The notes under the pieces were generated by a model that made no database searches, was not told the origin of the DNA, and saw only the letters and a program-made list of their open reading frames with translations. A stretch of 64,000 bases of DNA from JAFAFN01 sp963707555 (GTDB lineage: Bacteria; Actinomycetota; Acidimicrobiia; Acidimicrobiales; Microtrichaceae): the NCBI GenBank assembly GCA_963707555.1, contig CAVPQM010000020.1, positions 310,001 through 374,000 of the forward strand, given 5' to 3'. Within the stretch, counting starts at the first letter, position 1, and every line of letters starts with the position of its first letter. Shown in pieces: positions 46,627 to 54,828 of this stretch. The position numbers and the translations under genes are program-made.

Positions 46627-47787
46627 TCAGTAGCTGCAGCCGGTGGCCGGCAGACTGCCAGGGGCGAGTGGTTGGCCGTCGACGATCGCGACGAGGAACG
46701 GCTGAGGGCAGCGTTGCGCCACATCTGCACGGATACCGAAGTGCAGGTGGGGGCCGGTGCTGTTGCCGGTCGATGCGCTGTCGAGCAGGTGCTGCCCGAC
46801 CGTGACACGGTCGCCGATCGCGACGGCCTGGGTTCCGGGTCGACCGTGGCAGTACGTGTACTGCGCGCCGTCGTCGCCGTTGAACACGATGCCGATCCCG
46901 CACTTGCCGCTGGTCGGGGTACCGACGACGACGCCGTTGGTGACGGCGTAGAGCGGCGTGTCGACGGGGACCGGGATGTCAGCGGCCGGGTAGTCGTGGT
47001 GAGGCTTCGTGAACCACTCGGGGTGCTCGTCGTACCAGCGCCGCTCGAGTGGCAGGCCGTAGTCGCCGGCGAGGGCCAGCTCGCTTGTCGGGCACGACAT
47101 CGCACTGGTCGCGGCGACGGCTTCGAGCTGGTTGGGACTCGCCCCGGCGTGGGCGCGCATCGCCTCGTAGACGGAGCTGAGCGAGGTCCAGTAGTTCGTG
47201 GCCGAGGCCCAGGTGCCGGCGAGTCCGCCCCACGTGGTCGCCGTAGCGCCGGCGTTCGGGGAGACATCGGGGTTGGCGAGCGGGGCGTCGTTGCCGAGCG
47301 CGTACTTCTTGAGCAGCTGGATCTGTGCTCGCACACCGATGATCGGGTCACGGAACGCGGAGCCCGACGCGGTGCCGTCGTAGTGGGCGATGCCGGCGAA
47401 GTTGCTGATGGCGGTGTCGCTGTTGGTGAAGTGCCCGGTCTCGAGCACGGCCTGAGCGAGCGCGAGGTCGCCGCGGACTCCTTCGGCGTCGCCTTCAGAG
47501 AGGTAGAGCGCGAGAAGGTCGTCGATCGCAATGCCCAGCCGTGAGGGTTGGCCTCTGCCGGTGCTGGCCCACCAGGCGCGCAGGTCGGGAGCGGTGAGCG
47601 CGGATGGCCCGAGGATGCTCGGTGTCCCGTCGTCGGCGATCTCCCCGGCTGAGGTGCAGCCGGGCGGTGACGCACCCCCGATGCCGATCGCGAGCAACGG
47701 CATCGCGGTGAACCCGCCGACGGTGAGCAGGCATGCCAGCGCGAGCGAGGTGCCGATCTTTGGTCGCTTCATGACCAGGTAGGCCAC
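46627..47787 (-). CDS. Secreted glucosaminidase plus M23 peptidase, transfer-associated wall hydrolase
   Basis: A 386-residue protein. An N-terminal membrane/signal helix (S-L-A-L-A-C-L-L-T-V-G-G-F) comes first. A glucosaminidase-like domain follows with L-A-L-A-Q-A-V-L-E-T-G-H-F (about 100-215). The C-terminal LytM/M23 domain shows H-H-D-Y-P-A-A-D-I, Y-C-H-G and G-P-H-L-H-F-G, the zinc and catalytic residues. GTG 47787 or ATG 47772 can start it. It is divergent from the mating-channel operon and stands for the VirB1 role: opening peptidoglycan where the channel is built. Confidence 0.85.
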   Translation of the reverse strand: MAYLVMKRPKIGTSLALACLLTVGGFTAMPLLAIGIGGASPPGCTSAGEIADDGTPSILGPSALTAPDLRAWWASTGRGQPSRLGIAIDDLLALYLSEGDAEGVRGDLALAQAVLETGHFTNSDTAISNFAGIAHYDGTASGSAFRDPIIGVRAQIQLLKKYALGNDAPLANPDVSPNAGATATTWGGLAGTWASATNYWTSLSSVYEAMRAHAGASPNQLEAVAATSAMSCPTSELALAGDYGLPLERRWYDEHPEWFTKPHHDYPAADIPVPVDTPLYAVTNGVVVGTPTSGKCGIGIVFNGDDGAQYTYCHGRPGTQAVAIGDRVTVGQHLLDSASTGNSTGPHLHFGIRADVAQRCPQPFLVAIVDGQPLAPGSLPATGCSY

Positions 47788-47816
47788 GAATCGAGCGGAT
47801 TCTTCGCGGCCGTGTG

Positions 47817-47845
47817 GAGAGTTCTGGTTGGCCGAGGGGCCTACG
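47817..47845 (+). promoter_or_regulatory. Shared promoter-like motif, copy D
   Basis: GAGAGT (47817-47822), 17-bp spacer, CCTACG (47840-47845) within GGGGCCTACG (47836-47845). A GAGGAGG ribosome site and the ATG at 47889 follow. It would start the mating-channel operon. Confidence 0.6.
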
Positions 47846-47888
47846 GGAGTGACGCCTACGTCTCACCGCTTCCGAGGAGGTCCGTCCG

Positions 47889-48179
47889 ATGATCGCGATC
47901 CCTGGTGTCCTCGCCCAGGTCGAGGTCGACCCGAGCACCGATGGCATGCCTGGTGCCGAGCTGATCCAACAGCTCCTCAACTGGGCGCAGATGCTCGCGC
48001 TGTGGGGCAGCCTCGCCGCTCTGCTGGTCGGCGCCTCCATGTACGGCCTGGCGCGGGAGGGCGGCAGCTATGGCGGCGCGAGTCGCGGCAAGACGCTCGC
48101 GCTCGGCGGCGTGGTCGGGGCGATCCTCGCCGGGGTCGCTCCCACCGCTGTGAACATGCTGTTCGAGGCGGCGAGATGA
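47889..48179 (+). CDS. Small two-helix membrane protein, VirB2/TrbC-like by position
   Basis: A 96-residue protein. A short N-terminal hydrophobic part, an amphipathic stretch (L-I-Q-Q-L-L-N-W-A), then two membrane helices (L-A-L-W-G-S-L-A-A-L-L-V-G-A and L-A-L-G-G-V-V-G-A-I-L-A-G-V) joined by a basic, glycine-rich loop. Size, topology and first place in a mating-channel operon match VirB2/TrbC pilin-like proteins of actinobacterial elements. Sequence identity to known pilins is not obvious. It overlaps the next gene by ATGA. Confidence 0.55.
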   Translation: MIAIPGVLAQVEVDPSTDGMPGAELIQQLLNWAQMLALWGSLAALLVGASMYGLAREGGSYGGASRGKTLALGGVVGAILAGVAPTAVNMLFEAAR

Positions 48180-48898
48180 TGGCCGGCCAGCCGAGCTCTC
48201 CGTCCCGGCGCACGGCGATCCTCGCCGCAGTTGCGGTGGTCGCTCTCGTCGCTGGGGTGATCGTGGTTCGCCTGACCCAGCAACCCGCCAGCGGCCCGGA
48301 GCGAACTGACACTCGCGCTGCGCCCGACGATCGCCGTCCGAGCGCTCCGGCCGACGAGGTAGGTCCAGTCGGTGAATCGGCGGGGGTGCCGGTTGGGTTC
48401 GGCGCTGACGAAACGGGCGCTGTCGCCGCCGCGCTCGCCTATGCGACGGCATCGCAGCGATGGCTCTACTTCACCGATGCCGAGATCGAAGCGGCCATCG
48501 CCGAGATCGCCACCCCGGTCGCCGCTCCACGCCTGGTCGACGACGTCGTCGCCGACGTCTCGATGGTTCGGGATCAGCTCACCAAATCGCAAGGGCCGAT
48601 CTGGTGGCTCGTTCGTCCGCTCGCGTGGCGGGTAGATCACCTCCGAGACACCGAAGCCCGCGTCTCGGTGTGGACCGTCACGATCCTGTCCGCAGCAGGT
48701 GTCGCCGCGCCGCAGTCGGAGTTCGTCACCGTCACCCTCGACCTTGCCTGGGTCGACGACGACTGGAGAGTCGACGGAGTTCGGGACACCCCTGGACCGA
48801 CACCGATCAGCGGCCCCCAGGACCAGCCGTGGGATGCCGAGCCGTTCGACCAGGCACTCGACGGGTTCACCCGCATCGACGGGGAGCGCCTCCCATGA
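48176..48898 (+). CDS. Single-pass membrane protein, VirB8/TcpC-like
   Basis: A 240-residue protein. One N-terminal membrane helix (I-L-A-A-V-A-V-V-A-L-V-A-G-V-I-V-V) is followed by a proline/acid-rich linker and a soluble domain (A-A-A-L-A-Y-A-T-A-S-Q-R-W through V-T-L-D-L-A-W-V-D-D-D-W-R-V-D). The W-V-D-D-D-W-R-V-D end is typical of NTF2-like folds as in VirB8 and TcpC. It overlaps both neighbours by four bases, inside the channel operon. Confidence 0.6.
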   Translation: MMAGQPSSPSRRTAILAAVAVVALVAGVIVVRLTQQPASGPERTDTRAAPDDRRPSAPADEVGPVGESAGVPVGFGADETGAVAAALAYATASQRWLYFTDAEIEAAIAEIATPVAAPRLVDDVVADVSMVRDQLTKSQGPIWWLVRPLAWRVDHLRDTEARVSVWTVTILSAAGVAAPQSEFVTVTLDLAWVDDDWRVDGVRDTPGPTPISGPQDQPWDAEPFDQALDGFTRIDGERLP

Positions 48899-50313
48899 TC
48901 CTCGGCATCGGATTCCCCAACCCCGTCGGTTGGGCCATCGACAAGGTCACCGGCTTCGTCAACGGGGCCGCCACGGCCGGCTTCGAAGCCATGATCGGTG
49001 GGCTCACGGCATGGGTCGTCGACGCCGTCGTGTGGGTCGTCGGTGGCGTCTTCAACTTCTTCCTGGACTCGACCGATCCCAACGTTCAGGCCGACTGGTT
49101 CCTCACCGGAAACGGCCCCTACGCCACGACGGCCAGCATCGGCGCCAGCCTTCTGCTGCTGTTCGTGCTCGCCGGGATCATCCAGGGAACGATCAATGGC
49201 GACGTCGGCGGGATGCTTCGCCGCATCGCGCTCGAGCTACCCGTCTCGATCATCGCGATGATCGGCCTCGTCACGGTGACACAGATCCTGATCCGGCTCA
49301 CCGACGCGCTATCCGGACAGGTGCTCGACAATTTCCAGGACGACATCGCCGAATTTGGATCGGTCGTCGCAAGCCTGAGCACGCTGCAGGGGCAGCACGC
49401 CACCGCACTCGTGGTCTTCATCCTCGGCTTGGTGACCGTGCTCGCCGGTCTTGTACTCGTCGCCGAGCTCGTCGTGCGCTCAGCGCTCATCTACATCGTC
49501 GTCGCCTTGGCGCCGCTCGTGTTCGCCACTCGTCTGTGGCCCGCCACGAAGGGTGCGAGCCGCAAGCTCCTCGAGCTGCTCGTGGCGCTCATCTTCTCCA
49601 AGCTGGTCATCGCGATTGCCCTCTCCGTCGCTGCCGCCGCAGCGGTGGGGTCGGGCTCGGGTGGAGAGGTGACGGCGCTGCCCGAACCGGAGGTCTTCGC
49701 TGAGGATCCCGGTGGGTCGGTCACCCAAGCGGTCGGGATACTCCTGACGGCTGCCGCCGCGTTCGGGGTGTCGGCCTTCTCGCCGTTGCTCATCGCTCGG
49801 TTGCTGCCGATGACCGAGGCCGCCGTCGTCGCGCAGGGTGTGAAGGGCGGTCCGGTGCGTGCCGGGCACCAGGGGATGATGATGGCCAACACCGCGCAGA
49901 TGGTGACTGGCCGCCGCTACAGCCAGATCGCCAACGGCAGAGCGGCCTCCGGTGCCGGGGCCGGGGCCTCGCCCGCGGCCGGTGGCGGCGCGGGTGCAAG
50001 CGGCGCAGCTGGGGCCGGAGGAGCGGCGGCCGTGGCCGGACCACTCGCCATCGCCGTCGTCGCAGCAGAGACCGCCAAGAAGGCCGCGTCCACCGGTGCA
50101 AGAGCGGCAACTGACACCGCACAGGCAACCAGCGACGCGCCGACCTCTGCTCCCTCGGCCACCCGTCATCCGGGTTCGGGCGGCTCGGCCTCGGAGCCGT
50201 CATCGACGGCGCGCGACGCGCCACCGGCGCGACCAGATCGGGGCTCGCCTCGCCCGCTGGGCTCCGACGGGGCGAAGCCTGCGAAGCCACCGCGAGGTCC
50301 CGATGGCAAGTGA
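48895..50313 (+). CDS. VirB6/TrbL-like polytopic channel protein
   Basis: A 472-residue protein with six or more membrane helices in the first 310 residues (such as L-L-L-L-F-V-L-A-G-I-I and A-L-V-V-F-I-L-G-L-V-T-V-L-A-G). A conserved-looking loop with L-A-P-L-V-F-A-T-R-L-W-P-A-T-K-G-A-S-R-K lies between helices. The C-terminus is a long disordered tail rich in A, G, S and P. This is the pattern of VirB6/TrbL proteins that form the inner-membrane pore of type IV secretion. The stop overlaps the next start by 11 bp. Confidence 0.75.
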   Translation: MILGIGFPNPVGWAIDKVTGFVNGAATAGFEAMIGGLTAWVVDAVVWVVGGVFNFFLDSTDPNVQADWFLTGNGPYATTASIGASLLLLFVLAGIIQGTINGDVGGMLRRIALELPVSIIAMIGLVTVTQILIRLTDALSGQVLDNFQDDIAEFGSVVASLSTLQGQHATALVVFILGLVTVLAGLVLVAELVVRSALIYIVVALAPLVFATRLWPATKGASRKLLELLVALIFSKLVIAIALSVAAAAAVGSGSGGEVTALPEPEVFAEDPGGSVTQAVGILLTAAAAFGVSAFSPLLIARLLPMTEAAVVAQGVKGGPVRAGHQGMMMANTAQMVTGRRYSQIANGRAASGAGAGASPAAGGGAGASGAAGAGGAAAVAGPLAIAVVAAETAKKAASTGARAATDTAQATSDAPTSAPSATRHPGSGGSASEPSSTARDAPPARPDRGSPRPLGSDGAKPAKPPRGPDGK

Positions 50314-51793
50314 ACGCCTCGAGCGCACCTACCGGCTCGAACCACTCGACTCGTCCGGCATCTTCCTCGGCCTCGGTGCCGTCCAGTGCGTAGTGCTGGG
50401 CGGAGGGATCGGCCTTGGCGTCATGACGCTCACGGCCGGAGCGCTCCTGCCGATCGCCGCGGCTCCGGTCCTCGTGGCAGCGGCCGTGAGCTTCACTCGC
50501 ATCGGCGGCCATGCCACTTGGGAGTGGGTCCCCCTGCTGGCAGGGTGGGTGTGGTCCCGGTTGCGCCGCGGTCGCCGGTGGGCTGCGCCGCTCCCGCTGT
50601 GGTCCACGGTCGAAAGCGCGGCGCCGATGCCGCCGTGCCTCGATGGGCTCGACATCGTGGGCATCGACTGGCGGGCCGGCGTCTCGCTCGGAGCGGTACG
50701 AGACCGACATCGCCGCACTCTGACCGCCGTCGTCCCCGTGTCCGGTCCGCAGTTCGTGGTTGAGCCTCGAGGCGAACAGGAACGGCTTCTCGCCGGCTGG
50801 GGTGATCTGCTCGGCCAGTACGCCGTTGAGCGGGGGGTTGTCTCCCACCTGTCGTGGTCGGACCTCGCCCAGCCGTCTGGAATGGGCGACCACGTCGCCT
50901 GGCTCAGCTCTGACGAACGTGGTGCTCCCAACGAGTCGGCGAGCGCCTCGTACCGCGAGTTGCTCGACGTCGGCACCACCTCAGCGATCAACCACGAAGC
51001 CGTCGTCACCATCACCGTGGCCCGCGAGCGGCTGTCTCGGCATCGAGCCGGGAAGGGCGGCGCCAATGAGCAGCTTCACCGTGCGCTCGTGACCGCCGTT
51101 GACGCACTCCTTCGCGGGTTGCGGTCGGCGGACCTGACTGCTTCCGACCCACTCGATCCGTCCGGGCTGCAACGCCTCATCCGATCTCGTATCGACCCGG
51201 TCGGAGCGCGGCCTCGACCCCGCAGGGGTCGATTGGTCGAGCGTCTCGCTCTTGTCCGAACCTCGACTGCCGGACCACTGGCCCTCGAAACCGACTGGCG
51301 TCACCTCCGAGCCGACGGAGCATTCCACCGGACGTGGTGGGTCGGCACCTGGCCTCGGCTCGCAGTCCCGCCGGCCTGGCTCGAGCCGTTCCTCTCCGGA
51401 GGTGGCATCACCCGATCGATGACCGTCTACTTCCAACCCGTCTCGACGCACCAGAGCCGACGACGCATCGAACGCGACCTCGTGAAGCTCGAGTCCGACG
51501 CAGTCACGAAGGAGGAGAAGGGTCGACGTATCGACGCCCGCCACCGGCGTGCAACCCAGGCGCTGCTTGACAGGGAGGAGGAGCTCGTCGCCGGCTATCC
51601 GGAGATGGGCTACGCCGGCCTCGTCACCGTCTCGGCTCGCACGCTCGACGACCTCGAGGAGCACTCCGAGATCATCGAGCAGCTCGCCCGCGAGAACGGC
51701 ATGGACCTGCGCGTCCTCGATGCACGCCAAGACCTCGGCTGGGCGGCTGCACTCCCGCTCGGCCTCGCCCCATCGACCCTCCTGGCGTCATGA
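50303..51793 (+). CDS. SCO6880-family conjugation protein (VirB3/VirB4 N-terminal-like)
   Basis: A 496-residue protein. Two N-terminal membrane helices (I-F-L-G-L-G-A-V-Q-C and a following V-M-T-L-T-A-G) give a PrgI/VirB3-like part. A long soluble region follows (T-T-S-A-I-N-H-E-A-V-V-T-I-T-V, then W-W-V-G-T-W-P-R) that corresponds to the N-terminal half of VirB4 ATPases. No Walker motif is present. The ATPase domain is encoded by the next gene, with an ATGA overlap. The two together make one VirB4-like unit split in two, as in other actinobacteria. Confidence 0.8.
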   Translation: MASERLERTYRLEPLDSSGIFLGLGAVQCVVLGGGIGLGVMTLTAGALLPIAAAPVLVAAAVSFTRIGGHATWEWVPLLAGWVWSRLRRGRRWAAPLPLWSTVESAAPMPPCLDGLDIVGIDWRAGVSLGAVRDRHRRTLTAVVPVSGPQFVVEPRGEQERLLAGWGDLLGQYAVERGVVSHLSWSDLAQPSGMGDHVAWLSSDERGAPNESASASYRELLDVGTTSAINHEAVVTITVARERLSRHRAGKGGANEQLHRALVTAVDALLRGLRSADLTASDPLDPSGLQRLIRSRIDPVGARPRPRRGRLVERLALVRTSTAGPLALETDWRHLRADGAFHRTWWVGTWPRLAVPPAWLEPFLSGGGITRSMTVYFQPVSTHQSRRRIERDLVKLESDAVTKEEKGRRIDARHRRATQALLDREEELVAGYPEMGYAGLVTVSARTLDDLEEHSEIIEQLARENGMDLRVLDARQDLGWAAALPLGLAPSTLLAS

Positions 51794-53097
51794 ACCGCAC
51801 GTCGCTGCGGCTCCGCTACCACCAGGGCACCACCGCCCATACCTCGAGCATCTACCCGTTCTCGGTCCAAGGCTCCTTCGGGCACCGAGGGACCTACATC
51901 GGCCTCGACCTTCTCGCCGGAGGTGGCGAGTTCTGCTGGGACCCTTTCGATGCCTACGCCGCCGGGTTGGTCACCAACCCGAACGGATGGATCCTCGGCG
52001 AACCCGGCAACGGCAAGTCCGCCCTCGTGAAGTGCCTCTTGTGGCGCCAGGCCGCCGTCTACGGCACCGGTGCCCGGGGCCGCTGGACGGCCATCGCTGA
52101 CCCGAAGGGGGAGTACTCGATCCTCGCCGAGCATCTTGGGCTCACCACCGTGAAGCTCAGCCCCGGGGGCTCGGCCACGATCAACCCGCTCGCACCCGGA
52201 CCGGCAGCTGACCACGAGCCCGAGGACAAACAGGTCCTCCGCCGCGCCGAGATGTGCACCGCGCTCGTCGGCACTGTGCTCGAACGCACGCTCACGCAGC
52301 TCGAAGACGCCGTCGTGTTCGCCGCCGTTGAGCAGCTCACCGCGGCGCCGCTCGCCGAGCCCACGCTCACCGACGTCGCCCGGCTCGTCGCCAGCCCGAC
52401 GGAGACGATGACCGAGCGGCTACGCGGCAGCGACCGCGACCTTGCGGCCGAGACCAGCACCATCGCCTACGCCCTGGACAAGCTCCTGTCCCGGTCCCTG
52501 CGCGGCATGTTCGATGGACGATCGACCGTCCCGCTTCGCTGGGATGGGCCGGGGGTCGTCCTCGACCTCTCGGCCGTGCCGCTCGACTCCGACGCGCTTC
52601 CGCTCGTCATGGTGGCCGCCGCCGGATGGTTCCAACAGCTCATGGCTTGCCCTGGCCCCCAACGAGTCCAGATCATCGACGAGGCCTGGGCGCTCCTCGG
52701 CAACCGCCACACGGCTGGGTATCTCCAGACCTGCTTCAAGCTCGGTCGCACCTACGGCGTCGCCAACCTCTGCATCACCCACCGGGCATCCGACCTCGTC
52801 GCCCAGGCCGACGACGGCACCGCCACCAGCAAGATCGCTGCCGGGCTGCTCGCCGACTCGGCCACCAAGGTCATCCTCCGCCAAGCACCGGACCAACTCG
52901 ACGCCGCCGTCGCTCACTTCGGCCTCACCGCGCCCGAGGCCAGCATCGTTGGTCAGCTCACGCGTGGCCGAGCGCTGTGGAAGCTCGGCGGACGAACCGC
53001 GGTGGTTCAACACGTCCTCGGACCGAGCGAGTTGGAGATCACCGATACCGACGCACGCATGCACGGCTCGACCGGCAGCGGAGCCGAGGCGGCATGA
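51790..53097 (+). CDS. VirB4-like conjugation ATPase
   Basis: A 435-residue ATPase. Walker A is G-E-P-G-N-G-K-S-A (70-78) and Walker B V-Q-I-I-D-E-A-W (near 295), followed by T-H-R-A-S-D-L, the usual arginine-bearing motif of VirB4/FtsK-like motors. G-L-V-T-N-P-N-G-W precedes the P-loop, as in VirB4. It drives assembly of, and probably substrate passage through, the mating channel. It is fused to nothing but is translationally linked to the SCO6880-like gene. Confidence 0.9.
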   Translation: MNRTSLRLRYHQGTTAHTSSIYPFSVQGSFGHRGTYIGLDLLAGGGEFCWDPFDAYAAGLVTNPNGWILGEPGNGKSALVKCLLWRQAAVYGTGARGRWTAIADPKGEYSILAEHLGLTTVKLSPGGSATINPLAPGPAADHEPEDKQVLRRAEMCTALVGTVLERTLTQLEDAVVFAAVEQLTAAPLAEPTLTDVARLVASPTETMTERLRGSDRDLAAETSTIAYALDKLLSRSLRGMFDGRSTVPLRWDGPGVVLDLSAVPLDSDALPLVMVAAAGWFQQLMACPGPQRVQIIDEAWALLGNRHTAGYLQTCFKLGRTYGVANLCITHRASDLVAQADDGTATSKIAAGLLADSATKVILRQAPDQLDAAVAHFGLTAPEASIVGQLTRGRALWKLGGRTAVVQHVLGPSELEITDTDARMHGSTGSGAEAA

Positions 53098-53100
53098 GCC

Positions 53101-54171
53101 ATGTACGACCGCGACGCACTCCTCGCTGCCGTCGACCTCCGAGAGCTCGCCGACGACCTGCTCGGCCCGGCCGGCGCGAACGGGCGCGCCCGGATGTGGC
53201 CCTGCCCCAACCGGCAGCACGCGCAAACTGGACGCACACCACCCGTCAGCGTCTTCACCAGCCGTCGAGGTGACCAGCGTTGGCGATGTCACGGCTGCGG
53301 TGACGGCGGTACCGCGATCGACCTCGTTCTCGCCTGTCGCGGCGGTACTGCCCGCGATGCCATGGCCTTCCTCGCCGACCGTGCCGGCCACCGCGAGCAA
53401 GGGGAGGACTGGCGGCCGTCACCTCGCCCACCTGCTGCCCGATCACTCCCACCCGCAGGGTGCAGCGATCCGGAAGGTCTCGACCGCTACGTCGACGAGT
53501 GCGCCCAGCGCCTCTGGCGACCTGAGGGTCGAGCGATGCGGCGCTGGCTGATGGTCGAACGCGGCCTTCCGCTCGACGTCCTGCTGGAGAACCGCGTCGG
53601 TGCCGATCTGGGACCCCGGAGGCAGGCTCGCCCCGACGGGATGCCGCGGGCGACGGGCGTGGTCCTTCCGGTGATCGACAAGGGCCACGCCGTGTACGCC
53701 CAACTCCGCATCACCCACCCGAAGCCCGACCGGCCCCGCTACCTGAACCCGGCTTCCGGTCTCGCGACCAACCCTCGCCTCTCGCGTGCCCGGCCGCTCG
53801 GGGCGCGACACCCGGAGGTGGTCGTCACCGAAGGCGCGATCGACGCGCTGTCGGCAGCAGCGGCGAGCTACCGCGCCGTCGCTGTGCTCAGCGCCGCCTA
53901 CGGCGACGAAGCAGTCGCTGTCGCTCTGGCGAAGCTCCCGCATCCGCTCGTCATCGCGTTCGACGCGGACGACGCAGGTCGGTCCGGTGCCGACCGACTC
54001 GCCACGCTGCTCGTTGCCCGCCAGCGCCCACCCGTCGTCCTCGACCTCGGAACCGGCGACCTCAATGACGCAATGCGCCAATCCGACGACTGGCCGACGC
54101 GGATGCAGCTCTCCGTCGACTCGGCGATGGCGAATCGAGCGGCTTCGCTCGGTGCAGCGATCAGCCGTTGA
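53101..54171 (+). CDS. CHC2 zinc finger and Toprim primase-like protein
   Basis: A 356-residue protein. The N-terminal zinc site reads C-P-N-R-Q-H then C-H-G-C-G-D-G-G, with I-D-L-V-L-A-C as in DnaG-type CHC2 domains. The Toprim domain has V-V-T-E-G-A-I-D-A-L with the glutamate, and I-A-F-D-A-D-D-A-G with the DxD. No helicase domain is present. It begins 3 bp after the VirB4 stop. It probably primes the complementary strand of transferred DNA. Confidence 0.8.
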   Translation: MYDRDALLAAVDLRELADDLLGPAGANGRARMWPCPNRQHAQTGRTPPVSVFTSRRGDQRWRCHGCGDGGTAIDLVLACRGGTARDAMAFLADRAGHREQGEDWRPSPRPPAARSLPPAGCSDPEGLDRYVDECAQRLWRPEGRAMRRWLMVERGLPLDVLLENRVGADLGPRRQARPDGMPRATGVVLPVIDKGHAVYAQLRITHPKPDRPRYLNPASGLATNPRLSRARPLGARHPEVVVTEGAIDALSAAAASYRAVAVLSAAYGDEAVAVALAKLPHPLVIAFDADDAGRSGADRLATLLVARQRPPVVLDLGTGDLNDAMRQSDDWPTRMQLSVDSAMANRAASLGAAISR

Positions 54172-54742
54172 CCGGAGCTCGCAGTGCCTCGTCGACCGCG
54201 GTGATGCCGCGGTCGCGAGCAAGGACCGTGGTGATGATCACCGTGAGGAGCGGCACCCACCACCCGGCCAGGCAGTAGGGCGGATCGTTGTCGAAGGTCA
54301 GGTCGAGCCGCGCCGCCTCAAGGTCGGGACGGAACTCGCGGATCGCGTGATACCAGACCGATGCCCACGCGCCCTCGTGCCACACGAGCAGCCGTCGGTC
54401 GGTGGCGAGGATGCGCAAGGCCCCGAGCGGTCGCCACTGCGGGGCGGCGAGCCCTTCAGCTTCCCGGCGAGCACGCCGGCGGGCAGCGGCGCTACCGGCG
54501 GCCACGAGCCCGAACATGAGCGGGCCACCGATGGCCACCGCGTGTGGAGCGTCGTAGGTGACGTCAGCACCGTGGAACCGCCAGCCCTCGGCGTTGAGAT
54601 CGGCGTGGAGCAGTTCGCCGGCATCGAGCAGCACCGGACTCGGGATGCTCGGAAGCCCATCGCCGCCGGCGACATGGTTTGCGAGATTGACCGCGGCGTC
54701 CCACGCGCTGTCACTGTCCGGACGACTCCAGGTCGCGTCCAT
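54161..54742 (-). CDS. Unknown protein with PH-like core and C-terminal membrane helix
   Basis: A 193-residue protein I do not recognise. It has a polar N-terminus, a hydrophobic patch (A-I-G-G-P-L-M-F-G-L-V), a segment L-G-A-L-R-I-L-A-T-D-R-R-L-L-V-W that resembles bacterial PH-type domains, and a membrane helix near the end (W-W-V-P-L-L-T-V-I-I-T-T-V-L-A). TACACT about 8 bp before the ATG suggests a leaderless transcript. It is antisense to its neighbours and looks like cargo; its 3' end overlaps the primase by 11 bp. Confidence 0.5.
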   Translation of the reverse strand: MDATWSRPDSDSAWDAAVNLANHVAGGDGLPSIPSPVLLDAGELLHADLNAEGWRFHGADVTYDAPHAVAIGGPLMFGLVAAGSAAARRRARREAEGLAAPQWRPLGALRILATDRRLLVWHEGAWASVWYHAIREFRPDLEAARLDLTFDNDPPYCLAGWWVPLLTVIITTVLARDRGITAVDEALRAPVNG

Positions 54743-54828
54743 GCTTCGGAGTGTACGCCCGCCCAGTGACGGGGCATCGGTTCGCGTGCGGGCGAGTCGC
54801 CTTCGTCAACCGCGGAGGCGGGGAGGCA